DNA of 42,039 nt from Dysosmobacter sp. (GCA_026169195.1 JAPFEH010000056.1:1-42039); one strand, 5' to 3'; positions 16,525 to 24,988 are shown, counted from the stretch's first letter. Notes: a model not told the origin generated them from the letters alone. Numbers and translations are program-made.

Positions 16525-16547
16525 CCTGCGGTGCCGGGCAGAAAAAA

Positions 16548-16938
16548 ACGCCCCTTCAGGGCGTGGGTATGGAAGATTTCCGGCAGCAGCCGGTCAAGAA
16601 GACCAGCAGGGATCCTGATGAAGCTTCCCATAAAAGCATTTCCCCCCATCCGCTCCAACGGCGAATGGGGGGCTACTTCTGGATGGGATTATCCAATCAT
16701 CAATACCTCTTGCTTTCTTAAATTACCGTTCGCATGGAATGAAACTTGGAAACTCTCGTTTTGCCAATCCTTAAAACATCAAGTACACGCAGGCTTCAAC
16801 TCGTGTGGCTCATCATAGTGAGATATGTTTCGTCTTTGGTACACCGGAGTTGCTGTTTTCTGTTTGGAACGGTGCTGAGGCTGCGGAATTGTGGATCTCT
16901 TGAGCTTTCCTAGCCCATGGGACTCACTCCCTTCCTGT
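16548..16938 (-). ncRNA. candidate structured non-coding RNA of unknown family
   Basis: About 390 nt with no open frame of note between a strong minus-strand promoter and a terminator (arms ACGCCC/GGGCGT followed by seven T, 16564-16542). Internal hairpins include ACACG/CGTGT (16785-16789 with 16802-16806), GTTTT/AAAAC (16758-16762 with 16773-16777) and an 8-bp CCCCCCAT/ATGGGGGG stem (16642-16649 with 16665-16672). I looked for RNase P, tmRNA, SRP and 6S signatures and saw none. The block is more AT-rich than its neighbours. Existence of the transcript is inference from the promoter and terminator. Confidence 0.5.
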
Positions 16939-16944
16939 GTCTAC

Positions 16945-16973
16945 AATGTACAATATTTCCTCGTTTTTGTCAA
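16945..16973 (-). promoter_or_regulatory. promoter of the candidate ncRNA
   Basis: Minus strand: TTGACA at 16973-16968, 17-nt spacer, TACATT at 16950-16945. Confidence 0.65.
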
Positions 16974-17044
16974 GGCGGATTCGTCAAAACCAACATTTTA
17001 GACAAACGCAAATCGTTTAGCCTCGGCATTCCGCACAAATCCTT

Positions 17045-18073
17045 TTACGCGGACACGGCTTCCAAAAAACCCCTGAGCTGCAGCCCCTCCTCCCACCGGA
17101 AGGCCTCCAGCAAAGCGTCCAGATTCTCTTCGTTATGCTCGATCTCACACCCAAAGCGCCGCAGCGCCTCAGAAAGACCGCACACAGCGGAAAGCCGTTG
17201 GATTACCAGCACTGCGAATACACAAAGCTGCGCCCTGCCCAGCAGGTCGCCGTCGTTGACCGCTTTAAGCAGGTAGCGGAAGGCAAAGTACACGGCAATC
17301 CGCTCCAGCAGCGGCTCCTGCACCGGTTCCGGCACCGCGGTCTCGCCTTGCTCCAGCAGCGTCCGCCAGTCCTCCTCCAGCACCTCCAGCGATGCCAGCA
17401 AACGCAAACTCCGGACAAGGAACCGTCCCTCGTCCCCCGCTGTCTCCGGTATCGCCGTCGGCTGCCAGCCGGCGGCCAGCGCCGGCAGCTCCGCTTCCCG
17501 TGCTTCCTCCAGACAATGCTGGGCTTCCTCCGCCAGCAGCAAAAAGTCCCGCAGGCGGCAGCGCAGGGGGCGCTTCCGATCCTGCAGAAGTGCGATCATC
17601 CGCTCCCGCAGGGGCAGCAGTCCCGCAAGCCACGGATCTCCCGACTCCTCCGGTTCGTCCGTTTCCAGCGTGCAAAAAACCAGCGGCTCGATGCTGCTTA
17701 GCAGCAGGCGGTTGGCCGCCGGACAGGAGACCGCCAATGTGATCTCCCGGAAGGGGCCGTATTCCTCCGTAAAGCGGGGGTGCTCCCGACAGGTGACAGA
17801 GGTCGCCTGCCCGCCCAGTTCCCGATGGATCCGGCAGAGACGGTCCGCATCCAAAAAGGGGCATTTCCCGCCATCGAGCGCAAAGCAGGGATCCCCTTCC
17901 TCATCCCTCACCAGCGCCCTGCGCAGCTGCTCCCCCAGCGGGCCGGGCACAGAGCCATAAAGGGCGGCGGTCTCTTCATCAATGACCACTTCCCACTTTT
18001 CACAGCAGGTATGGGGGCAATCTCCTGCCAGACAGCGGAACTGGTCAAAATAATCCGGTACGGTCACACGCAT
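17045..18073 (-). CDS. FliB-family (flagellin lysine-N-methylase-like) cysteine-cluster protein
   Basis: 342-residue protein of the FliB type. The N-terminal cysteine cluster fits the family: YFDQFRCLAGDCPHTCCEKW, then GGKCPFLDADRLCRIH and TSVTCREHPR, probably binding an Fe-S cluster or zinc. FliB methylates flagellin lysines in Salmonella, but close relatives are common in Firmicutes without flagella, and no flagellar gene is in this window, so substrate is open. AAGGAG precedes the ATG at 18073; an upstream in-frame ATG at 18115 lacks a site. Divergent from the ferredoxin gene, with palindrome CTTGCG/CGCAAG (18127-18143) between them. Confidence 0.85.
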   Translation of the reverse strand: MRVTVPDYFDQFRCLAGDCPHTCCEKWEVVIDEETAALYGSVPGPLGEQLRRALVRDEEGDPCFALDGGKCPFLDADRLCRIHRELGGQATSVTCREHPRFTEEYGPFREITLAVSCPAANRLLLSSIEPLVFCTLETDEPEESGDPWLAGLLPLRERMIALLQDRKRPLRCRLRDFLLLAEEAQHCLEEAREAELPALAAGWQPTAIPETAGDEGRFLVRSLRLLASLEVLEEDWRTLLEQGETAVPEPVQEPLLERIAVYFAFRYLLKAVNDGDLLGRAQLCVFAVLVIQRLSAVCGLSEALRRFGCEIEHNEENLDALLEAFRWEEGLQLRGFLEAVSA

Positions 18074-18230
18074 GCGTTTCTCCTTTTTCTGCTCCGGATG
18101 GAATGTTTTCTTCATTGTATGCCGCGCTTGCGCAAAGCGCAAGATAAAATTCGCCGGCAGGGACATACTAATGACAGTCCAGCCTCCGTCCCGCAGAGGA
18201 CGGGCTCGGACGGCGAAAGGAGGAACCGGC

Positions 18231-18413
18231 ATGAACGCAACGGTCAACGACGCCTGTATCGGCTGCGGCCTGTGCTCCAGTACCTGCCCTCAGGTCTTTT
18301 CCATGGGGGATGACGGTCTGGCTCACGGCGGCAGCATCCCCGGCGAATGTCTGGACAGCGCCCGGGAAGCCCGGGACGGCTGTCCGGTCAGCGCCATCAG
18401 CATCGAAGAATGA
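18231..18413 (+). CDS. 4Fe-4S ferredoxin, single cluster
   Basis: 60-residue electron carrier of the monocluster type. Three ligands come from CIGCGLCSSTCP near the N-terminus and the fourth from GCPVSAI near the C-terminus. Unlike the common clostridial 2[4Fe-4S] ferredoxin it has only one cluster, as in Desulfovibrio or Thermotoga ferredoxins. AAAGGAGGAACCGGC precedes the ATG. The redox partner is not evident. Confidence 0.93.
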   Translation: MNATVNDACIGCGLCSSTCPQVFSMGDDGLAHGGSIPGECLDSAREARDGCPVSAISIEE

Positions 18414-18422
18414 ACAAAAGAA

Positions 18423-18446
18423 AGCGGAGCCTTCCGGCTCCGCTTC
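18423..18446. terminator. hairpin terminator between ferredoxin and spoVAF
   Basis: Arms AGCGGAGCC / GGCTCCGCT with loop TTCC. Lies between the convergent ferredoxin and spoVAF genes; the T-run is weak on both strands. Confidence 0.6.
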
Positions 18447-18524
18447 AATCTGCCAAAAAATCGGCACAATCATGTTTCGTCCGCCGCAGACGGCAGCACA
18501 GTTTTTCCGCGCGCCATCGTTTTT

Positions 18525-19943
18525 TCACGTGTTGTCCCGGCTGATGGGCTCCCGCATCAAAAGGCGGCGCAGGGCCTTGCCGTTGAACGGAATCAGCGGA
18601 TAGAGATACCCCTTTCCTACCATGGGCTTGGTGGTAACCAGCAGAACCAGAATCCCCAGCACACCCGCCACAAATCCCCACACGTCAAAAGCCGCCGTCA
18701 CCAGCAGCAGAGCCACCCGCAGAAGCTTGAAGGCGTATCCCAGTTCATAGCTGGGCTGGGCAAATCCTGCCACCGACACAAAGGCCATATACACCAGCAC
18801 CTCCGGCCCCAGCCACCCCGCCTGCACGGCAAAATCGCCCAAAATCAGCGCTCCCAGCATGGAAAAGGAGTTCGAGAGCGAATCCGGCGTATTGAGGGAG
18901 GCCAGCTTCAAAACGTCGATCAGAAATTCCACCACCAAAAGCTGCCACAAAAGCCCCAGAGACGCCGGCTCCGGCGAGGAGAGAAAATTCAGCCAGTCCG
19001 GCAGCCGCCCCGGTGTACTGACCATCAGATACCAAGCCGGCGTAATGAACATGGACATCAGAAACACCACAATCCGCAGCAGCCGCAGATAGCTTCCCAC
19101 CAGCGGCGGAAAGTAAAACTCATTGGCCTCCTGCGTAAAATCAAAAAATGTGGTGGGCAGAATCATCACTGAGGGGGAATTGTCCACCATCAGCACAATG
19201 TTGCCCTCCAGCACACTGGCAGCAGCGCTGTCGGGCCGTTCCGTGTAGCGAACCTTGGGAAAGGGGTTGTACCACTGTTTGGGGCGGATGGCCTCCGCCA
19301 AGCTCTCCTGCCCCATGGTGAGGGATCGAACGTCCAACGCCCGGAGCTTTCCCCGCACCTCCTCCAGCAGCAGCTGGTCCACCCGGTCTTCCAGATAGCA
19401 AAGCACCGCGTCGGTCTGGGAGCGGTCTCCCAGCTTATGGCCCTCCATGGTAAGGCGTGGGTCCCGGATACGCCGGCGCAGCAGCGCCATGTTTGGCACC
19501 ACCGCCTCCACAAATCCGTCGTGTGCTCCCCGCAGCACCTTGCCGTCCGGCGGCTCCCCCACACTGCGGGCAGGATATTCCTTGCAGTCGATCAGCGCGC
19601 CGCCTTGCAGTCCTTCCACCAGCAGCAGCGTTTTTCCCAGCAGCACACTGGTGACGATGTCCGCCGTCTCCATGCTCACATTGCTCTCTGTGAAGGTAAC
19701 AAAGCGGTCAACAAACTCCTGCATCTGCGTCAGACCCCGGACTTCCTCCGCCGTCACCCGCAGCCAGAAAGCGCCCATCCGCTCCAGCGTAGCGTCCTTG
19801 CCATAGCCATCCACCACCCAGATCCGGGCGCGCCGCCCGCCGATCACATAGTCACGGCTCACCATATCCACGCTGCGGCCCACCCCCAGTGTTTTGTCCA
19901 TCCATGCCGTATTCTCCGCATACTGGGCTGAAAGCGTCTCCAC
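18525..19943 (-). CDS. spoVAF: spore germination protein, SpoVAF/GerA family
   Basis: 472-residue inner spore membrane protein of the GerA-A/SpoVAF group, which acts in germinant response and Ca-dipicolinate release. The N-terminal soluble region contains the typical VGEPPDGKVLRGAHDGFVE-type segment, and the C-terminal half has several membrane helices (about residues 280-440). The start is the GTG at 19943, preceded by AAAGGAGG; the codons upstream to 20012 run through the promoter. No spoVAA-E genes are adjacent, so it stands alone. A forespore-sigma-like promoter lies directly upstream, which supports the assignment and marks the organism as a spore former. Confidence 0.92.
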   Translation of the reverse strand: METLSAQYAENTAWMDKTLGVGRSVDMVSRDYVIGGRRARIWVVDGYGKDATLERMGAFWLRVTAEEVRGLTQMQEFVDRFVTFTESNVSMETADIVTSVLLGKTLLLVEGLQGGALIDCKEYPARSVGEPPDGKVLRGAHDGFVEAVVPNMALLRRRIRDPRLTMEGHKLGDRSQTDAVLCYLEDRVDQLLLEEVRGKLRALDVRSLTMGQESLAEAIRPKQWYNPFPKVRYTERPDSAAASVLEGNIVLMVDNSPSVMILPTTFFDFTQEANEFYFPPLVGSYLRLLRIVVFLMSMFITPAWYLMVSTPGRLPDWLNFLSSPEPASLGLLWQLLVVEFLIDVLKLASLNTPDSLSNSFSMLGALILGDFAVQAGWLGPEVLVYMAFVSVAGFAQPSYELGYAFKLLRVALLLVTAAFDVWGFVAGVLGILVLLVTTKPMVGKGYLYPLIPFNGKALRRLLMREPISRDNT

Positions 19944-19966
19944 GTGCCCACCTCCTTTATCATGGG

Positions 19967-19995
19967 CAGTATGCCCTAGGGCAGTACTTTTATAC
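19967..19995 (-). promoter_or_regulatory. sigma-G/sigma-F-like promoter of spoVAF
   Basis: Minus strand: GTATA at 19995-19991, 17-nt spacer, CATACTG at 19973-19967. This fits the forespore sigma pattern (GHATR, then CATWHTA) with one mismatch. A GCCCTAGGGC palindrome lies inside the spacer. Confidence 0.6.
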
Positions 19996-20075
19996 CGTCC
20001 TGCCATGGACAAGGATGTTTCCCCGTGGTAAACTTATAAAATCAAGATTCTTCCCGAGGAAACGAGGTTTGCCTT

Positions 20076-21014
20076 ATGGAAAACATCCGCATCTCCCTCC
20101 ATGCCGTACTGCCCCTGTTTTTGATGATCGGCGCCGGCTGTCTTGCCCGCCGCTTTCACATGATCTCCTCCGGCACGGCACGAGAGGCCAACGGGCTGTG
20201 CTTCAAGCTGTTCATGTCCGTTCTTCTCTTCCAAAATATTTATACCACCGATCTTGGCACCGCCTTCCATGTGCCCATGCTGGCATTGTGTGTGGGAGGC
20301 GTGCTGGCGGAGTTTGCGCTGGGATTGCTGCTGATCCCCAGATTCGAACCGAACGCACCTGCCAGAGGCGTCATGCTGCAAAGCTTTTTCCGCACCAATA
20401 TCGTACTGCTGGGACTTCCCATTGCCCACTCGCTTTTCGGTGCAGAGCAGACCGGTCCGGTTGCCGTTGCGGCTGCCATTCTGGTGCCCCTGATCAACAT
20501 TCTCTCCGTGGTGGCTCTGGAACTGTTCCGGGGCGGCAGACCGGACGCCCGCAGGATCCTGCGGGGCGTGGTAACAAATCCTCTGGTGCTGGGCGCTGCC
20601 GCAGGCATTGCGATGGTCCTTTCAGGGCTTCGCCTGCCCGGCGTGGTGGAGGAGGCAGTTTCCAGCCTTGCCGGCGCTGCTACGCCGCTGGCTCTGGTGC
20701 TGATGGGGGCTTCTCTGGACCTTTCCCGTCTGCGGTCTTCGACAGGCGACCTGATCCTCTGCGTGGCAGAGCGTCTGTTTATCATGCCGGCGGTTTTTCT
20801 GGCAGCCGCCGTATGGCTGGGACTGCGGGGCGCAGACCTCTGCACAGTGCTGGTGGTCTTCGGTGCGCCGGTGGCGGTCAACTCCTATACCATGGCGCTC
20901 CAGATGGACGGCGATGCAGATCTGGCCGGCGGCATCGTGCTGCTGACCACGGCTCTTTCCTGTCTGACGCTGTTCCTGTGGATCTGGCTTTTGAAAACGC
21001 TGGCTCTGTTTTAA
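20076..21014 (+). CDS. AEC-family (auxin efflux carrier-like) permease
   Basis: 312-residue integral membrane protein with about ten hydrophobic segments in two five-helix halves, as in bacterial AEC transporters that export organic acids or amino acids such as malate. Substrate cannot be told from sequence. ACGAGG lies ahead of the ATG. It is divergent from spoVAF and ends convergently against the phage module, separated by a strong terminator. This makes it the left chromosomal border of that module. Confidence 0.9.
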   Translation: MENIRISLHAVLPLFLMIGAGCLARRFHMISSGTAREANGLCFKLFMSVLLFQNIYTTDLGTAFHVPMLALCVGGVLAEFALGLLLIPRFEPNAPARGVMLQSFFRTNIVLLGLPIAHSLFGAEQTGPVAVAAAILVPLINILSVVALELFRGGRPDARRILRGVVTNPLVLGAAAGIAMVLSGLRLPGVVEEAVSSLAGAATPLALVLMGASLDLSRLRSSTGDLILCVAERLFIMPAVFLAAAVWLGLRGADLCTVLVVFGAPVAVNSYTMALQMDGDADLAGGIVLLTTALSCLTLFLWIWLLKTLALF

Positions 21015-21043
21015 GGCGAACCCTCATTTTTTGATCGTTCAAC

Positions 21044-21077
21044 CGGGCGCAGGATGGTTCCTGCGCCCGACTTTTTT
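21044..21077 (+). terminator. terminator of the AEC gene at the left border of the phage module
   Basis: Perfect arms CGGGCGCAGG / CCTGCGCCCG, 6-nt loop, T-run at 21072-21077. Confidence 0.9.
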
Positions 21078-21648
21078 ATATCTCCGGCGGCACTGCCAGC
21101 TGAAAGCTTTCCCATGTGTGTCCCGCCGCCTCCACACTCTGCCATGTGTGTCCTGCCCGCTCACATTCCTCCCATGTCAGATAGCGGAAGTAAAACTCCA
21201 CCTCCAGATGACAGGGCAGAATGTCCAGAATCATGGCTTGGATCTGGGAAAATTCCGCCGGGACACCCGCTGTATCCGGAAACACCACCCGCAGCCGGCC
21301 GCCTCCCAGCTCCACAGCGCGGGCACGAATCCCGCATCCCCGCAAGGTGCGGTCGATATCCTCCGGCGTCAGGCTGTCGCCATCGATCTGCAAAAGCGCC
21401 GCAATGGCAGCCCTGCGCTCCTCCGGATGGTCAGCGGCAGGCCGGCGGGCAAACAATGCCTCCCGACGGCGAAGCCCCTCTTCCTCCGCCGTGGCGGTGA
21501 GGGCCTCCCGTTCCGCCCGCTCCAACCGGATTCCCACCCGGTCAAGTCCGGTGCCAAGGGCCGCCAGTTCCGCCCGGTTGATAGAATCCTCCCCCAAATC
21601 ATAGACCCCCAGCGGCTCCAGCATGGCCCGCAGATATGTCTCATACAT
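21076..21648 (-). CDS. phage tail protein, DUF2313/XkdU (YmfQ)-like
   Basis: 190-residue protein in the XkdU position, after the baseplate J protein, where DUF2313 proteins close the baseplate wedge. The N-terminal MYETYLRAMLEPLGVY and central segments fit the family. The C-terminus carries two-and-a-half copies of a ten-residue motif, TWEECERAGH-TWQSVEAAGH-TWESF. The ATG overlaps the upstream stop by 8 nt. It is the last gene of the module; a tail-fibre gene would normally follow but the AEC transporter is next. Confidence 0.85.
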   Translation of the reverse strand: MYETYLRAMLEPLGVYDLGEDSINRAELAALGTGLDRVGIRLERAEREALTATAEEEGLRRREALFARRPAADHPEERRAAIAALLQIDGDSLTPEDIDRTLRGCGIRARAVELGGGRLRVVFPDTAGVPAEFSQIQAMILDILPCHLEVEFYFRYLTWEECERAGHTWQSVEAAGHTWESFQLAVPPEI

Positions 21649-22708
21649 GGGCTGCCTCCAGTTCCGTCACCGTCAGCTTCCCCAGCACCGGCAGCATGGT
21701 GTCATCCGCTGTCAAATCGGCAGTCGGCAGGGAAAAGCGGTAATTTTCCACACCTTCCAGACCGTAAAGCCGGTTTCCCAGCTCTGCCAGACGCACCGGT
21801 CTCCCCAGAAGCCGTCCCGTAAAAAAGGACGTCAGGCTCTGCTCCACAGCAGATTTCACCTCCGAAAATACCCAGCCCTCCCGTGCCGCCACCGCCACGG
21901 TCACATCCACAGGCCGCACCGTCGGCGCCTTCACCGCCACATCCACCGCGATCTCACGTTTTTTCTGCAATTCCGCCTCCAAGTCTGTCAGCAGAGACTC
22001 CGATGGAATGCCGCTTTCCGCCGTCACGTAAACATCCACCGTGCCGATGCCTCTGGCTCTGCCCACAGCCCGCGCCGCAGCTACCCCGCCAAAGCTGATG
22101 GCCGTTTGCTCATACCATGCGGCATTGGCGCCATTGGGAAGCCGCTGATAGCTTTCCAGAATCCTCTTCCGGAATTCCCCGTCTCCCTCCGCGTCCACAC
22201 CGCCGGAAAAGGCGGCAGGATTCGTGCAGCCTGTCACCGCCAGCGGACAGGCCGTCAGGATGCAGACCGCACCCGGCGCCACATTTCCAGCTGCGCCGCC
22301 CTCCACCGCCTCTGCGGGGGCGTCTGCCGTCAGCATCCCGGCCTTCAGTACCGCCGGCTGGGTGGTCCGGAACCGCACCTCCCCCTCCGTCATGCAGACG
22401 GTGTCCGCCGGAATGGTCAGATCCGCCGACGCCGGTGTCCGGACGGAAAACCGCAGCGTCCCCACAGCCTTGGCGGCAGGCCGGCGCGTCAATCCCCGCA
22501 TCTGTCCGTGGCGGTCCAGATAGATTCCCTGAGCCGTCTGCGGAAAGCTTTGATCCAGCACCCAGTCCCCCTGCATTTCCAGCGCCTGCAGCTGCGCCGC
22601 AGCCGCCCACAACCGCACAGACAGGTCACAGCCCTCCTCCGGCCGGAATCCTGCCCGTTGGGCGAAGGTCTCCAGCAGCGTTTCATAGATCGTCTCGATC
22701 TCCCGCAA
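21641..22708 (-). CDS. phage baseplate J family protein (gp47/XkdT-like)
   Basis: 355-residue baseplate wedge component. The family segments are present: the N-terminal region ending RAGFRPEEGCDL, the central PADTVCMTEGEVRF and AGNVAPGAVC, and FRKRILESYQRLPNGANAAWY, GRARGIGTVDVYV. In contractile phages this protein with gp25 and gp6-like partners forms the wedge that triggers sheath contraction. The start is a TTG 6 nt after a GGGGGG site, 14 nt after the gp25-like gene. Confidence 0.92.
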   Translation of the reverse strand: MREIETIYETLLETFAQRAGFRPEEGCDLSVRLWAAAAQLQALEMQGDWVLDQSFPQTAQGIYLDRHGQMRGLTRRPAAKAVGTLRFSVRTPASADLTIPADTVCMTEGEVRFRTTQPAVLKAGMLTADAPAEAVEGGAAGNVAPGAVCILTACPLAVTGCTNPAAFSGGVDAEGDGEFRKRILESYQRLPNGANAAWYEQTAISFGGVAAARAVGRARGIGTVDVYVTAESGIPSESLLTDLEAELQKKREIAVDVAVKAPTVRPVDVTVAVAAREGWVFSEVKSAVEQSLTSFFTGRLLGRPVRLAELGNRLYGLEGVENYRFSLPTADLTADDTMLPVLGKLTVTELEAAHV

Positions 22709-22722
22709 AAGTATCCCCCCTC

Positions 22723-23070
22723 TCAGTCAGGCAGAGCCGCGGTTACCCGCAGCGCCTGTCCTTCATAGGTAAGCTCCACTGTCAGTTGTCCTCCGTTCTC
22801 CAGAGGTGTCAGTATTACCTGCTCCACCAAAAGTCCCGCCTCTTCCGCCAGAGCCTCCGCCACATAGGCGCGGGCAGCCGTCTGCCGCTCCGCTGCCGGC
22901 AGCCGTCCCAGCTGCCACAGCCGGCTGCCCAGTTCTTTCAGAAAGGGAAACGTCCCCCGACGGGCGGTCAATCGGAACAGAACCCGCTGTAAAAGGGCTT
23001 CCTCTCCTCCCACACGCCGCAGTCCGGCGCCTTCCCGAACATAATCTCCATCTTTCAAGGCCAGTTCCAT
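22723..23070 (-). CDS. gp25-like baseplate wedge protein (XkdS type)
   Basis: 115-residue protein in the gpW/gp25 (XkdS) slot between spike and baseplate J. It shows the family layout: an early RVGGEEALLQRVLFRL helix and a C-terminal LTVELTYEGQALRV strand pair. It would connect sheath base to wedge. GTG at 23073 and ATG at 23070 are both possible; AAGGGGG is better spaced for the ATG. It overlaps the spike gene stop. Confidence 0.82.
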   Translation of the reverse strand: MELALKDGDYVREGAGLRRVGGEEALLQRVLFRLTARRGTFPFLKELGSRLWQLGRLPAAERQTAARAYVAEALAEEAGLLVEQVILTPLENGGQLTVELTYEGQALRVTAALPD

Positions 23071-23459
23071 CACAATCCCCCTTCTCCGCAGGTACAGGGC
23101 TTATAAGCCTCGCCGTTGATAAACAGCTGTCCCCGAATCTCCACGCTGCCGTTCCGGCGCAGATAAACGGAATTACCGCCCGGGCCGTAGATCCAAACCT
23201 CACCCGGCTCCATTCCGGATGGCGGCTCACCCTGCCGCATTCCTGCCACACACTGCTCCTGTCCGCCGGGACCGCCCTTGATGACCAGTACCGCCGCGCC
23301 GTTTTCCGGCTGCCACACATAGCCGCCCGGCCCATAAACCGGCAAAGCCCGCACCTCGCCGCGGGTCATCACGCCCACACTGCTGCCGGCAATGGTGGTG
23401 GTGCCCAGATCCGCGTCCGCCGTTGGTCCGGGGCTTCGCATCTGTTTGGAAAGCCACAT
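23070..23459 (-). CDS. baseplate spike/assembly protein V-like (XkdR-type position)
   Basis: 129-residue protein. The N-terminal half has an OB-fold-like region with IAGSSVGVMTRGEVRALPVYGPGGYVWQ in gpV style, followed by short beta repeats (EVWIYGPGGNSVYLRRNGSVEIRGQLFING) typical of phage spike beta-helices. The C-terminus ends PCTCGEGGL; a Cys-x-Cys pair may bind metal at the tip where P2 gpV uses histidines. Starts 3 nt after the hub gene. Confidence 0.78.
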   Translation of the reverse strand: MWLSKQMRSPGPTADADLGTTTIAGSSVGVMTRGEVRALPVYGPGGYVWQPENGAAVLVIKGGPGGQEQCVAGMRQGEPPSGMEPGEVWIYGPGGNSVYLRRNGSVEIRGQLFINGEAYKPCTCGEGGL

Positions 23460-23462
23460 TGT

Positions 23463-24410
23463 TTATGCACGCTCCTTTAATGTCAGTGTCACCGTACAGC
23501 CCCTTTGGGGATCGCACAGGCTCTCCGCTTCCGCCACCCGAAACTCTCCCGCAAGACCCATACGGCGCAGACGCAGAGAGATCCAGTCACCCGGAAATGC
23601 GAGAAAGCTGCCCGGCATCGTCACCGACACAATCCGTTCCTCCCCCCGGGATTTCCGGATCTGGTATTCTCCGGTGTAGCGCATGGCTTCCCACGTGCTC
23701 TGACCGGGGGTGTAGATCACCCTGCGGCACTGCCCTCCCTTGGCGATCATGTCGGGATTTTTTACGGAATAGGACGTGTTTCGGGTCTTGTCGATGACCA
23801 GCGCCTCTGTCAGTACGCCGTAATGATCCTCCCGCAGAACGCACCGCAGCACCGGATCTCCGTCTCCGATAACCAGTTTCTTCTGCGGACTCTTCTCCGG
23901 AACCGCCAGCAGTGCCCCATTGACGGCGAACCGGGGCGTAAAGCCCCCATAGGTCTGGCAGAAATCCGACAGTGCCTTCCACTGGCTGCATCCCGCTGCC
24001 ACGGTATACACGGAATCCGCCCGCACATCCGCCGTCTCCCGTGTCACCACGCCATAGGGGGTCACATGACAGCGGATGATCTCCGCCAGCGTGGCTCCTT
24101 CATAGGTGACGGGACGGCTCTCGTTGTCCAGCAGCCGCGCGGCGGCGCCCCGTCCCGTCAGGGTAGCCGTCAGTCCTTCACTTCCAAGCTCCACCGTGTA
24201 TTCATCCACGATCCCGCGGGCCGTGAGCCGTCCCTGTTCCCGCCCCAGAAATCCGGCAGCCTTCTGCAAAACAGGGGCCATCTCCGCCTGATAGGGAAAG
24301 GTCACGGTATAGCTGTCACAGGGTACGGTTCCGGTCAGCAGCACCCGCCATGCCAGCAGAGGCGGCAGATCATAGACCCGATGGTCGCTGGTGAAGATCC
24401 GCCCCGTCAT
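23463..24410 (-). CDS. phage baseplate hub protein (XkdQ / gpD-like)
   Basis: 315-residue protein in the XkdQ position after the LysM protein. It resembles late-control D/hub proteins: N-terminal GRIFTSDHRVYDLPPLL, a middle with LAEIIRCHVTPYGVV and QWKALSDFCQTYGGF, and a C-terminal beta domain. It should form the hub on which the spike sits. The ATG at 24410 overlaps the upstream stop (ATGA). The frame extends to 24518 but has no start with a ribosome site. Confidence 0.87.
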   Translation of the reverse strand: MTGRIFTSDHRVYDLPPLLAWRVLLTGTVPCDSYTVTFPYQAEMAPVLQKAAGFLGREQGRLTARGIVDEYTVELGSEGLTATLTGRGAAARLLDNESRPVTYEGATLAEIIRCHVTPYGVVTRETADVRADSVYTVAAGCSQWKALSDFCQTYGGFTPRFAVNGALLAVPEKSPQKKLVIGDGDPVLRCVLREDHYGVLTEALVIDKTRNTSYSVKNPDMIAKGGQCRRVIYTPGQSTWEAMRYTGEYQIRKSRGEERIVSVTMPGSFLAFPGDWISLRLRRMGLAGEFRVAEAESLCDPQRGCTVTLTLKERA

Positions 24411-24988
24411 GGGATCACCACCCTGTCTCCCGGAACAATGAAATTCGGGTTTTTGATCTGCGGGTTTGCACGGATCAGCGTCGTCAGGGAAACGCCGTAG
24501 CGGCGGGCAATTCCCCACAGGGTATCCCCCTTCCGCACGATATAGACCGCCTGCTCCCCAACGGCTTCCTCCGCCGGCTTCTGTACAGGAGATTCAGATA
24601 CGGCCTCATCTGCAATCTCCTTCAGTCCTTCCGTTTTTCCGCCGTCCTCCCAGAATTCAAAGCGGTAGCGCACATAGTCCGGCAGCGGCTCCTCCGTGAC
24701 AGCCAACGACGCAAACCATGCCCGTTCCGCCCGCCATACCGGATGCACCAAAAGTCCCGCTCCCCCTTCCCGGAACACTTCCGCCAGCTGGCGGAACTGC
24801 TCATAGGCCCGCGGACCGGAAAATACGCCCTCCCCCCGCAGCACCTGATAGCCGCTGCCCAAATCCTGCACTATGCACGGGCCGAAAGGTACCGGATGGA
24901 CTGCCAGCCGCCGTCTCCGCTCCACCCCGTAGACCTCCGGATTGTGGGGCCACGTATAGTCTTTGAAGCGCATGGGTGTCAATCGCAC
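24407..24988 (-). CDS. LysM-containing tail protein (XkdP-like)
   Basis: 193-residue protein with a C-terminal LysM domain (about residues 147-192: VYIVRKGDTLWGIARRYGVS, NPNFIVPGDRVVIP). The N-terminal domain begins MRFKDYTWPHNPEVYGVE, as in XkdP proteins that link tail tube to hub and bind peptidoglycan. The GTG at 24988 has GGGAGG 8 nt upstream; ATG 24973 is the alternative. Confidence 0.87.
   Translation of the reverse strand: MRLTPMRFKDYTWPHNPEVYGVERRRRLAVHPVPFGPCIVQDLGSGYQVLRGEGVFSGPRAYEQFRQLAEVFREGGAGLLVHPVWRAERAWFASLAVTEEPLPDYVRYRFEFWEDGGKTEGLKEIADEAVSESPVQKPAEEAVGEQAVYIVRKGDTLWGIARRYGVSLTTLIRANPQIKNPNFIVPGDRVVIP

Noticed and set aside
16548..16938. RNase P, tmRNA, SRP or 6S RNA
   Set aside because: The signature sequences of these RNAs (for example GAGGAAAGTCC of RNase P or the tRNA-like end of tmRNA) were not found.
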